A stretch of 64,000 nt of DNA, taken from contig NZ_KV917369.1 in the NCBI RefSeq assembly GCF_002019595.1, positions 36,138 through 100,137 on the forward strand, given 5' to 3'. The number at the start of each line of letters is the position of its first letter. Position 1 is the stretch's first letter. The stretch comes from Priestia abyssalis (GTDB lineage: Bacteria; Bacillota; Bacilli; Bacillales; Bacillaceae_H). The notes below the pieces were generated by a model. That model saw only the letters and a list, made by a program, of their open reading frames with translations, was not told the origin of the DNA and ran no database searches. Positions 35,867-43,206 of this stretch are shown here, piece by piece. A program made the translations under genes and the position numbers.

Positions 35867-35891
35867 GTTTACGTAAGAAAATAGCGGGTAT
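35867..35891 (+). promoter_or_regulatory. SigB-type promoter of yfkM
   Basis: GTTTAC at 35867-35872 and GGGTAT at 35886-35891 with a 13-base spacer, 47 bases before the start codon. B. subtilis yfkM is a known SigB-dependent gene, which agrees. Confidence 0.8.
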
Positions 35892-35937
35892 TTTATCTAT
35901 GGACAAACCATTCAAGTTTTTAAGGAGTGAATTCATA

Positions 35938-36453
35938 ATGAGTAAAAAGATTGCCGTTTTAATGACGGATATGTATGAGGATTCCGAGTATACCGAACCT
36001 GCAAAAGCCTTAAAAGAAGCAGGTCATGAACTAATTATTATTGAAAAAGAAAAAGGCAAGACCGTTAAAGGAAAACAAGAAGAATCAACCGCAACGATTG
36101 ACGCCAACATCGATGAGGTAAAGCCGGAAGAGTTTGATGCATTGTTCTTACCGGGAGGTTTTTCGCCTGATATTCTACGAGCAGATGATCGTTTTGTTTC
36201 ATTCACGAAAGAAATGATGGAGGCGAAAAAGCCGGTGATGGCTATCTGTCATGGGCCGCAGCTATTAATTACAGCAGAAACATTGAAAGGCCGCGATGTA
36301 ACAGGTTATAAGTCCATTGCAGTTGATTTAAAGAACGCAGGTGCCACATTCCATGACAAGGAAGTCGTTGTATGCGGAAATCAGCTTGTCACAAGCCGTA
36401 CACCCGATGATTTACCGGCATTCATTCAGGAATCGTTAAATGTATTAAGCTAA
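35938..36453 (+). CDS. yfkM: PfpI/DJ-1 family general stress protein (YfkM-like)
   Basis: A 171-residue cytosolic protein of the DJ-1/PfpI superfamily. The nucleophile elbow AICHGPQLL contains the reactive Cys near residue 105, and PGGFSPD and the N-terminal VLMTDMYEDSEYTEP complete the active site. Family members act on glyoxal adducts or protect against oxidative stress. The SigB promoter suggests a stress role. ATG 35938 is chosen because AAGGAGTG precedes it; an earlier in-frame ATG lies close to the promoter and lacks a site. Confidence 0.9.
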   Translation: MSKKIAVLMTDMYEDSEYTEPAKALKEAGHELIIIEKEKGKTVKGKQEESTATIDANIDEVKPEEFDALFLPGGFSPDILRADDRFVSFTKEMMEAKKPVMAICHGPQLLITAETLKGRDVTGYKSIAVDLKNAGATFHDKEVVVCGNQLVTSRTPDDLPAFIQESLNVLS

Positions 36454-36477
36454 AAACGTATAAAAGTATATGTGAAA

Positions 36478-36512
36478 AATGGCTTCTCTTCTCAGAAGAG
36501 GGGCTTTTTTTG
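36478..36512 (+). terminator. Terminator after yfkM
   Basis: GGCTTCTCTT and AGAAGAGGGGCT pair around CTC and are followed by TTTTTTT. Confidence 0.8.
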
Positions 36513-36723
36513 TGTTTCCATAAATTCCTTTTATAAAAAATGGAAAAAGAATCTATACTTTACTATTCCTATCGCTGCAGCATTTATAAGTGTGGTTAAA
36601 TTTTCCGCAGCTGTTAATTTTCATAGCTTGATAATATTGGAAGCTTTAAAAGGTTGATAGATTACTAAAATTCATGGAGAATAGGAGGCGTTGAGTCAAA
36701 CAAAACGAGGAGGTCATCAACAT

Positions 36724-37425
36724 ATGAAAAACAAAAAACTTCGTTTCGCGACTATTATTGGAGCTATGTCATTCGGATTATTAGCTACACAAACACAGGC
36801 AGACGCCTCAACTATAAATTGTCCAGTATATTCAAAACAGAATGTTCAACATATGAATGTTCAAAATATAAATAATATTGATGAGCTGTTCAAGAAATTT
36901 AATATTCAAAAACCAACAGTACAACAAGCGGCTCCTGCTCCGCAAGCATCTAACAATGCACAAAAAGCAGCATCGACTCCAAAAGCTAATAAGGAAGCTC
37001 AAGCAAAGCCGGCAGCGAAACCAGCTGCTGAAGCATCATCTGCAAGTGCATTCGAAAAGAAAGTAGTAGAGCTTGTTAACCAAGAAAGACAAAAGCAAGG
37101 TTTGCAAGCATTGCAATTAGATACGAAATTAAGTGATGTTGCACGTGAAAAGTCAAAAGATATGATGAATAAAAATTATTTCAGCCATACTTCACCAACA
37201 TACGGCTCACCGTTCGATATGATGAAGCAATTTGGCATCGAATACCGCACAGCGGGTGAAAACATTGCCAAAGGCCAGCAGACACCGGAAGAAGTCATGA
37301 ACGGCTGGATGAACAGTGATGGTCACCGCAAGAATATTTTAAGCCCGAACTTTACACATATTGGTGTTGGATATGTAGAAGGCGGCGGCTCAACTTATTG
37401 GACACAAATGTTCATTGGAAAATAA
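36724..37425 (+). CDS. Secreted CAP/SCP-domain protein (YkwD-like)
   Basis: A 233-residue secreted protein. A signal peptide (KNKKLRFATIIGAMSFGLLA with TQADAS cleavage region) is followed by a low-complexity Ala/Lys/Gln/Pro linker (residues about 60-110) and a CAP domain in the last 125 residues: FEKKVVELVNQERQKQGLQ, NYFSHTSPTYGSPFDMM, AGENIAKGQQTPEEVMNGWM and SDGHRKNIL. Similar to B. subtilis YkwD and spore or surface CAP proteins; the biochemical role is unknown. ATG 36724 is chosen for GAGGAGGT at 36706-36713; the earlier TTG at 36691 lies before that site. Confidence 0.87.
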   Translation: MKNKKLRFATIIGAMSFGLLATQTQADASTINCPVYSKQNVQHMNVQNINNIDELFKKFNIQKPTVQQAAPAPQASNNAQKAASTPKANKEAQAKPAAKPAAEASSASAFEKKVVELVNQERQKQGLQALQLDTKLSDVAREKSKDMMNKNYFSHTSPTYGSPFDMMKQFGIEYRTAGENIAKGQQTPEEVMNGWMNSDGHRKNILSPNFTHIGVGYVEGGGSTYWTQMFIGK

Positions 37426-37430
37426 ATCTT

Positions 37431-37466
37431 AAAACATCTCTCCGGCCTGGAGGGGTGTTTTTTTAT
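37431..37466 (+). terminator. Terminator after the CAP gene
   Basis: AACATCTCTCC and GGAGGGGTGTT pair with loop GGCCT, followed by TTTTT. Confidence 0.8.
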
Positions 37467-37555
37467 TTTAATGCAGCTGATGGGAGCCTTTCTTGATGAC
37501 AAGTTTTTAGCAACTAAGCAGGGGGTATACAATCAGTAAAAGGAGAGGTGAAACA

Positions 37556-37672
37556 ATGGTTCGAAAAACGATCATAAAAAGGATTTTGACAGCTATTTTG
37601 CCCATTTTGGTGAAAGAGGGAGCTGCCTATTATAAAAAAAGAAAAAGAAGGGGGGAAATAAGAATTAAATAA
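37556..37672 (+). CDS. 38-residue cationic amphipathic small protein
   Basis: AAAGGAGAGGTG at 37539-37550 is an excellent ribosome site six bases before ATG 37556. The frame encodes MVRKTIIKRILTAILPILVK then a strongly basic end (YYKKRKRRGEIRIK) and stops at TAA 37670. The alternating hydrophobic and basic pattern would form an amphipathic or short membrane helix. I do not recognise a family. It is a small membrane protein or antimicrobial-like peptide by appearance only. Two long hairpins follow directly. Confidence 0.6.
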   Translation: MVRKTIIKRILTAILPILVKEGAAYYKKRKRRGEIRIK

Positions 37673-37676
37673 ATCC

Positions 37677-37771
37677 ACGTAACGGGCTGGACATGGGAAG
37701 AGCAGCTAGGTCCAGCCCGTTACGTATAAGAAGTCGGCAAGTTCCCTTACGGGTTCTTGCCGATTTCTTAT
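37677..37771 (+). terminator. Two back-to-back long hairpins
   Basis: First stem: ACGTAACGGGCTGGAC with GTCCAGCCCGTTACGT, a perfect 16 bp. Second stem: TATAAGAAGTCGGCAAG with TTGCCGATTTCTTATA, sharing TATA with the end of the first. Neither has a long T tract (CAAAAACC follows). They may terminate the small-protein gene or stabilise its message. The rest of the gap to 37873 is empty. Confidence 0.6.
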
Positions 37772-37873
37772 ACAAAAACCTTTGCATGATCGATTCAAGA
37801 TGGAAAACAGAAAGACAAAGAGAAAATAAAAAGGGGAATTTTAAATTAACTTTATAGAAATGTACGTTTACAT

Positions 37874-38752
37874 TTAATGTTCTTGTGTTTTCTCGATATG
37901 TTCAAAGAGGAAGGATTGTCCTTTTCGATAAAATCTTGGGTCGTAAATACCGAGCTGGCGGCCATTATCTACGACCACGACAAAAGGAGACCATTCGTAT
38001 AATGTTCGGGCCTTTGGATTTTGAGTAAATAGTGTCTCCAAGTTACTTTCACTGCCTGATTGCAGCCTGTATAGCAATCTTTCCTTTGTTAACAGTGAGT
38101 CGTCAATGATTTCTACGGTTTCCCCACTTTTACCGATGATGGAGTAATTCCATGGAACAAAGCTGGCGGATAAAGCTACTTGATCATAACGAGGTTTATA
38201 TTGTTCGTAAAGAATATACCCCTGGATCGATTGCAGCATGACGTGAAATAAGATTAATGCCCAACTGATACGGTAAAGGCGATATTCTTCTATTTCTTTT
38301 CTGATTTTTGATGCCACAAACGTTAATAAAAAGATAAACCAAATAACAAAATCAATGATAGAAATCGTTCCAAATGTGAGCCGCGCGTTTGAAAATGGCT
38401 CAAGATAGCCTGTTCCCCATGCATTGAATACATCGCTTGTATCATGGATAAACACTGCGAGAAGAGCAATCCAAAAGAAGGGCCAGCTTTTAATGCGGAA
38501 AAAAAGTCGATTGATAATAAAAAATAAAAAGGCCCATACCGGTACGAGGAAGACAGAATGGGTAATTCCGCGATGCCACAATTGATATTGGCCCGCTGTA
38601 TCCCAGAGCTGTGAGATCACATCAATATCTGGAATTTGGCTGGCTCCTATAGAAGTGAAGAGAAGAGCTCGCTTTTCTTTTTCACTCATCTTTTCTTTAT
38701 TGATGGCTTTGTATATTCCAATGCCAAATAATGTATGTGTAATCGTGTCCAT
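37874..38752 (-). CDS. yfhP: YfhP-like membrane metal-dependent hydrolase (YdjM/DUF457 family)
   Basis: A 292-residue membrane protein. The N-terminus MDTITHTLFGIGIYKA and the following SQIPDIDVISQLW, LWHRGITHSVFLV and IHDTSDVFNAWGT give the His/Asp metal-binding motifs of the YdjM family, separated by five membrane segments; the C-terminal 100 residues are soluble. B. subtilis YfhP is the closest named relative and has been linked to regulation of yfhQ-fabL-sspE. It is shorter than the about 327 residues I recall for YfhP. Single gene. Confidence 0.82.
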   Translation of the reverse strand: MDTITHTLFGIGIYKAINKEKMSEKEKRALLFTSIGASQIPDIDVISQLWDTAGQYQLWHRGITHSVFLVPVWAFLFFIINRLFFRIKSWPFFWIALLAVFIHDTSDVFNAWGTGYLEPFSNARLTFGTISIIDFVIWFIFLLTFVASKIRKEIEEYRLYRISWALILFHVMLQSIQGYILYEQYKPRYDQVALSASFVPWNYSIIGKSGETVEIIDDSLLTKERLLYRLQSGSESNLETLFTQNPKARTLYEWSPFVVVVDNGRQLGIYDPRFYRKGQSFLFEHIEKTQEH

Positions 38753-38836
38753 ATATTCACTATCCTTTGGCTTACAGAATTTTTTCTTTTCATGTTATCA
38801 ACTCATTATAAAATGAGGCCATATTAGATGTAAAAG

Positions 38837-38864
38837 AAAAGCATCGCACAATCGGCGATGCTTG
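38837..38864. terminator. Hairpin between adeC and yfhP
   Basis: AAGCATCGC and GCGATGCTT form a perfect 9-bp stem with loop ACAATCG. On the minus strand an A/T-rich flank follows, suiting termination of adeC. Confidence 0.75.
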
Positions 38865-38872
38865 TTTCAATC

Positions 38873-40603
38873 CTATGCTTGAATGTTAATATGCTGAAAT
38901 GTTTTGACATCGAATAAACCTTTATCCGTTAGTTTCAAATCAGGGATGACCGGCAAACTTAAAAAGGAAAGGGTCAGTAATGGATTAAAGGCTTGTGATG
39001 CCCCGATTTGTTTTAAAGCTGTATCAAGCTTATGAAGTGATTCGTTCACTTGATCGAACGGTTCATTCGTCATCAATCCGCCAATCGGTAAGGAAAGAGA
39101 AGCGATCGTTTGTTGATTTTGGACGATGGTGATGCCTCCCTGCAGTCTTTTTAGCTCTTCCACGGCATAGAGCATGTCATCATCATTCGTCCCGACTACC
39201 ACGATATTATGGGAGTCATGTGCAATGGTAGTCGCAATCGCCCCTGAGGTCAATCCAAACCCTTTCACAATTCCAAGACCGATATTGCCTGTGTGATGGT
39301 GACGTTCAATTACCGCAAGTTTTAATTGATCTTTTTCAATGGAAGGAATGAATTGTCCGTTTTGAATATCAGCAGCTTCAATCAGATGTTTGGTGACCAA
39401 GCTGTTCGGAATGATTCCAATCACATGAGCCAAAGGACTTGTCATAGGGATATTGAAATGTCCTTGAGTCAGAGCAGGAGTGTGAACAGAGTCCGTCAAT
39501 GTGTCCGTTTCCGTTCCATGAACCGATGAAGAAGCTACACAAAGTCCTTGTTCTGCCGCTAGTTCTCCAGCTTTATACACTTGATAAATCTCTATATTTT
39601 CCAAGCTATCCAAAAGTAAAAAATCGGCCTTGTAACCGGGAGCGATGGCTCCTTTTCCATTCAATTGATAGCATTCAGCAGCATTCAATGATGCCATTTG
39701 AATAGCCAGTAACGGATCGAGTCCTTCTTGAATGGCAAGACGTACATTATGGTCTACAGACCCTTCTACAAGCAAATCATCGAGATGCTTGTCGTCTGTG
39801 CAAAACAGGCAGCGGCGGGCATTCCGTTCGTTCACAACAGGAATTAATGATTTTAAATCTTTTGCGACAGATCCTTCCCGAATCAATACATACATACCTC
39901 TTCTTAAGCGTTCTAACGCTTCTTCTGCATTCGTGCATTCATGATCTGTCGTAATGCCTGCGGTGCGATAGATATTGATTCCTGTTTCATCCAGACCTGC
40001 TGCATGACCGTCGATTAAAGCATTTCTATCAGCGGCGTCCGCTAATTTGTTCATCATGTCAGGGGAACAATCCCTGACAGAAGGGAAATCCATAACCTCT
40101 GCTAATCCGAGAACTCTTGGATGCTTATAAAATGGTTTTAAGTCTTCGGCATGAAGGACAGCCCCGGCGTTTTCGAATGGAGTGGCCGGCACACTTGAAG
40201 GAAGCATGACGATCACATCAAGAGGAAGGTCGGCTGAATCATCAAGCATGAACTGTATGCCCTCGCTGCCTGCAACATTGGCGATTTCATGAGGGTCTGT
40301 AATAACAGTAGTTACACCGTGAGGAACAACAAGCTTTGAAAATTCTCTCGGAGTGACCATAGAAGATTCGATATGCACATGACTGTCAATGAAAGCAGGT
40401 GAAATATAACGCCCTTGTGCATCAATTGTAGTCTTTCCTTCATAATTTCCAATCCCGACGATCATTCCTGCAGAAATGGCTACATCGGCTTCTATGATAG
40501 CAAGATTGAATACATCAATGATTTTTCCGTTTTTGATCACTATATCAGCTGGGATTTTTTTACCTGAGGCAGAAATTTGAGTGTAGAGTTTTGTTTTGTT
40601 CAT
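38873..40603 (-). CDS. adeC: Adenine deaminase
   Basis: A 576-residue amidohydrolase-family enzyme converting adenine to hypoxanthine and ammonia in purine salvage. Metal-site motifs: IDSHVHIESS near residue 90, DGHAAGLDE, TTDHECTNAEEA and CTDDKHLDDLL; the long C-terminal domain (LALVIERHHHTGNIGLG-like KLAVIERHHHTGNIG, and TIAHDSHNIVVVG) is specific to the AdeC type. Length is normal. The messenger leader contains a guanine-class purine riboswitch with an overlapping terminator, so expression should fall when guanine or the product hypoxanthine is abundant. RBS AAAGGAG precedes the ATG. Confidence 0.95.
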   Translation of the reverse strand: MNKTKLYTQISASGKKIPADIVIKNGKIIDVFNLAIIEADVAISAGMIVGIGNYEGKTTIDAQGRYISPAFIDSHVHIESSMVTPREFSKLVVPHGVTTVITDPHEIANVAGSEGIQFMLDDSADLPLDVIVMLPSSVPATPFENAGAVLHAEDLKPFYKHPRVLGLAEVMDFPSVRDCSPDMMNKLADAADRNALIDGHAAGLDETGINIYRTAGITTDHECTNAEEALERLRRGMYVLIREGSVAKDLKSLIPVVNERNARRCLFCTDDKHLDDLLVEGSVDHNVRLAIQEGLDPLLAIQMASLNAAECYQLNGKGAIAPGYKADFLLLDSLENIEIYQVYKAGELAAEQGLCVASSSVHGTETDTLTDSVHTPALTQGHFNIPMTSPLAHVIGIIPNSLVTKHLIEAADIQNGQFIPSIEKDQLKLAVIERHHHTGNIGLGIVKGFGLTSGAIATTIAHDSHNIVVVGTNDDDMLYAVEELKRLQGGITIVQNQQTIASLSLPIGGLMTNEPFDQVNESLHKLDTALKQIGASQAFNPLLTLSFLSLPVIPDLKLTDKGLFDVKTFQHINIQA

Positions 40604-40690
40604 GATGTCTACTCCTTTCTTAAAATAAAGAAGTAGTTAGACTAAAAAGAGAAGAACGTAAAAAGAGAATAGACGGGTAGTGTGTTCAAC
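40604..40690 (-). promoter_or_regulatory. Expression platform of the purine riboswitch
   Basis: Read on the minus strand, GAGAGTTGA (which overlaps the 3' side of aptamer helix P1) pairs with TCTATTCTC and is followed by TTTTT near 40664-40670, forming a terminator that competes with other pairing of the P1 strand. The adeC ribosome site follows. Confidence 0.6.
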
Positions 40691-40763
40691 TCTCGTAGTC
40701 CAACTATTTACGGTAGTTTGGTAGAGACTCTTGGACCATATCACCAAGATTATACGAGTGGCT
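40691..40763 (-). ncRNA. Purine riboswitch, guanine class
   Basis: On the minus strand: CACTCGTATAATC (P1 and J1/2), TTGGTGATATGGTCCAA (P2 with its conserved loop), AGTCTCTACC (J2/3), CCAAACTACCGTAAATAGTTGG (P3 with its loop; 22 bases spanning helix and loop, given here only as CAAACTACCGTAAATAGTTG), then ACTACGAG (J3/1 and P1). The discriminating base in J3/1 is C (ACTA), as in guanine/hypoxanthine riboswitches, whereas adenine riboswitches have T (ATTA). Strong match to the fold; located directly upstream of adeC. Confidence 0.9.
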
Positions 40764-40877
40764 TTTTCTTTATTTTGATTCATTCTAAAGGTCAGACCTT
40801 TTTTCGTCAATGCTTTTTTACAAACCCCTAAAGAAAAATCGCCTCTATCCAGTTAAAGGAAGATAGAGACGATTGTT

Positions 40878-41105
40878 CTAGGCTTGTTTACGTAAGCTTC
40901 CTAATTCTTCAACAATGGCTTGCATTTCATTCGGGCTGAAAGAATTCTTCTTCATCACTAAATCATAAATGTCGCGCAGTTCTTCATACATTTCTTCATC
41001 AAAGTGGGAAGGCTTAATCGCACCAAAATTCAATACTTTTAATTTCTCTTTAATCGCTTCAATCATGAATTCAACATTTTCGGTTGTTTTTTGTGATAAA
41101 TTCAT
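40878..41105 (-). CDS. yfkK: DUF1128 family protein (YfkK)
   Basis: A 75-residue helical cytosolic protein: [20 protein letters not shown], then [20 protein letters not shown]. It matches the YfkK (DUF1128) family of Bacilli, of unknown function. Divergent from yfkJ, the same arrangement of neighbours as in B. subtilis. Confidence 0.85.
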   Translation of the reverse strand: MNLSQKTTENVEFMIEAIKEKLKVLNFGAIKPSHFDEEMYEELRDIYDLVMKKNSFSPNEMQAIVEELGSLRKQA

Positions 41106-41244
41106 TTTTTCCAGTCCTTCCGCCTGTTTTTTTCATTATAACATGTTTCAACATAAAGAAAACTACTGTAAGAGAAAGGGAACTTTCCATTTTTTAAATC
41201 GTTTGTATATAATGTGTGTAAATCAAATGAAAAGGAGAACGAAA

Positions 41245-41718
41245 ATGGTAAAAGTGTTGTTTGTATGTTTAGGGAATATTTGCCGTTCACCTATGGCAGA
41301 GGCGATTTTTCGTCATTTGGTGAAAGAGAAAGGACTGGAGAACCAAATTGCAATCGATTCGGCAGGAACAGGTGACTGGCATATCGGCAATCCTCCCCAT
41401 AAAGGAACTCAAGATATTTTGACAAAAAATCAGATTAACTTTGAAGGAATTAAAGCTCGTCAAGTAAAGGAGAGCGACCTAACGGATTTTGATTATATTA
41501 TTGCCATGGATGCAGAAAACATTGGAAATTTGAAGAAAATGTCTGGGTTTAATAAAGCCGGATACGTTGGCCGCTTATTAGACTTTGTGCCGGATGCCCT
41601 ATTGAACGATGTGCCGGATCCTTATTTTACAGGGAATTTTGACGAAGTGTATGAACTGGTAACAACAGGATGCGAAAATTTGCTCGCGGATATTATAGAT
41701 AAGCATATTCATGTTTAA
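41245..41718 (+). CDS. yfkJ: Low-molecular-weight protein-tyrosine-phosphatase (YfkJ)
   Basis: A 157-residue cytosolic phosphatase. The P-loop CLGNICRS (Cys8 nucleophile, Arg14) is at the N-terminus and the general acid lies in DVPDPYF near residue 125. YfkJ dephosphorylates protein tyrosine or arginine phosphate in B. subtilis stress responses. ATG 41245 has AAAGGAG at 41231-41237; the longer upstream frame from 40969 overlaps yfkK and is rejected. First of yfkJ-yfkI-yfkH. Confidence 0.92.
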   Translation: MVKVLFVCLGNICRSPMAEAIFRHLVKEKGLENQIAIDSAGTGDWHIGNPPHKGTQDILTKNQINFEGIKARQVKESDLTDFDYIIAMDAENIGNLKKMSGFNKAGYVGRLLDFVPDALLNDVPDPYFTGNFDEVYELVTTGCENLLADIIDKHIHV

Positions 41719-41756
41719 AAGAAGAATAGATGGGAGAAACAAAGGAGGAAGAAAAT

Positions 41757-42104
41757 ATGGAAAAAAGAAGCAGATTATTGGATGGTATTTTAATTGGCGC
41801 TTTAGTGGGAGCGGCCGTTTCCATGTTTGATAAACAGACAAGGAATCATGTGATAGAAGGAAGCCGCAAGCTTGGTGCTCAAGTAACCAAGGCGGTAAAA
41901 AATCCAAAGCAAACACAGGAAGCGATAAAAGAAAAATTCAATGAATTTAAAGAAACGGTGGAACATATTTCGGAGGATGTTTCTTTTATAGCGGGAAAAG
42001 TAGATGAACTCAGGGAAGTAACACCGCAAGTTCTTGACATCGTAAAAGAAACGAAAGAGGTTTTTACAGCAGAAGAGTCAAACGAACATTCTCTTCATCA
42101 ATAG
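41757..42104 (+). CDS. yfkI: YtxH-like stress protein (YfkI-like)
   Basis: A 115-residue protein. A short glycine-rich membrane-anchor stretch at residues 8-21 (LDGILIGALVGAAVSMF) is followed by a long charged helix (KNPKQTQEAIKEKFNEFKET) of the YtxH kind. Unknown function; in B. subtilis the yfkJIH group belongs to the SigB stress response. AAAGGAGG precedes the ATG. It ends 12 bases before yfkH. Confidence 0.75.
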   Translation: MEKRSRLLDGILIGALVGAAVSMFDKQTRNHVIEGSRKLGAQVTKAVKNPKQTQEAIKEKFNEFKETVEHISEDVSFIAGKVDELREVTPQVLDIVKETKEVFTAEESNEHSLHQ

Positions 42105-42116
42105 AGAGGTGAATAT

Positions 42117-42956
42117 ATGGAAAATATAGAGCGAACGAGTTCTTCTTCGTGGTTGAAGGAATTGGTGACGAGATTTTATCGAAATGAAATTCCAAGTCGT
42201 GCTGCAGAGCTGGCTTATTATTTTCTTCTTTCTCTATTTCCATTTTTGATCTTCTTGATTACATTGATCGGTTTTTTTCCTCTAGAGCCTAAAGATGTCT
42301 TAAATTTAATTCGCGAATTTGCTCCGGAACAGACGATGAAAATGATTGAAGTCAATTTGAATGCGATTATCGGTTCACATAATGAAGGTCTTTTATCATT
42401 TGGGATCATCGCGACCATTTGGTCTGCTTCTAACGGGATAAACGCGATAGTCAGAGCGTTTAACCGTGCGTATGAAGTGGAAGAGAGCAGATCTTTTCTT
42501 GTCGCTAGAGGAATGGCCATGCTTTTGACAGTCGGCATGATTTTCGTCATCATAACCGCTTTGCTTCTTCCGGTTTTTGGGAAAATGATTGGGCTATACT
42601 TATTTTCCACTTTTGGGTTGTCTGCTACATTTTTGACCATTTGGTCCGCTTCAAGATGGATTTTAAGTGCGATGATTTTGTTTATCGTCTTTACAGGACT
42701 TTATTACTTTGCACCGAATAAACATTTAAAGCTGCAAGAAGTAACAAGAGGGTCAGCCTTCGCCACTTTTGGCTGGATGGTTGCTTCTCTCATATTTTCG
42801 TATTATGTCGGAAATTTTGGGAATTATACAGCTACATATGGAAGCTTAGGAGGCATTATTATTTTGTTATTATGGCTCTATATATCAGGTATGATTATTA
42901 TCATAGGCGGAGAGGTCAACGCGATTTACCGCCAAAAGCATCACAGTCTTTCCTAA
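42117..42956 (+). CDS. yfkH: YihY/BrkB family inner membrane protein (YfkH)
   Basis: A 279-residue protein with six membrane segments, beginning IPSRAAELAYYFLLSLFPFL, the signature of the YihY/virulence factor BrkB family, and with SASNGINAIVRAFNRAYEV and YATYGSLGG-like TATYGSLGGIIILLLWLYIS further on. Members were once called RNase BN in error. Function unknown. RBS AGAGGTG six bases before the ATG. Third gene of yfkJ-I-H. Confidence 0.88.
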   Translation: MENIERTSSSSWLKELVTRFYRNEIPSRAAELAYYFLLSLFPFLIFLITLIGFFPLEPKDVLNLIREFAPEQTMKMIEVNLNAIIGSHNEGLLSFGIIATIWSASNGINAIVRAFNRAYEVEESRSFLVARGMAMLLTVGMIFVIITALLLPVFGKMIGLYLFSTFGLSATFLTIWSASRWILSAMILFIVFTGLYYFAPNKHLKLQEVTRGSAFATFGWMVASLIFSYYVGNFGNYTATYGSLGGIIILLLWLYISGMIIIIGGEVNAIYRQKHHSLS

Positions 42957-43050
42957 ATCATACACACACATATTACCAGGCAACAGACAAGGCATAAACA
43001 GCCATACTATAGGATGTAATCGAATACTTTTTAGAGGAGGATTACATTTC

Positions 43051-43155
43051 ATGGCAAAGCACACAAAGAAAGACGGCGGTACAAAGCAAAAAGGAAAGAG
43101 CCGACCTAAACATAAAACAAGCGGCAGTCAAAATGGTCAAAACGGTTACCATTAA
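43051..43155 (+). CDS. 34-residue Lys/Gly/Asn-rich small protein
   Basis: AGAGGAGG at 43033-43040 precedes ATG 43051. The frame reads MAKHTKKDGGTKQKGKSRPK and ends NGQNGYH, stop TAA 43153. Basic, hydrophilic and without aromatic residues apart from one Tyr, it resembles small spore-associated proteins in composition, but I cannot assign a family. A bidirectional terminator follows at once. Confidence 0.65.
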   Translation: MAKHTKKDGGTKQKGKSRPKHKTSGSQNGQNGYH

Positions 43156-43156
43156 A

Positions 43157-43189
43157 AAAACAGCTTAGGGTTTTCCCTAAGCTGTTTCA
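43157..43189. terminator. Bidirectional terminator
   Basis: AAACAGCTTAGGG and CCCTAAGCTGTTT form a 13-bp stem with loop TTTTC. A runs precede and T-rich sequence follows, between the convergent small-protein gene and pfeT. Confidence 0.9.
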
Positions 43190-43206
43190 GTTTTCTCTGT
43201 CTTTTC

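Noticed and set aside
40969..41244. N-terminal extension of YfkJ
   Set aside because: It overlaps yfkK on the other strand, while an excellent ribosome site and the conserved MVKVLFVCLGN start lie at 41245.
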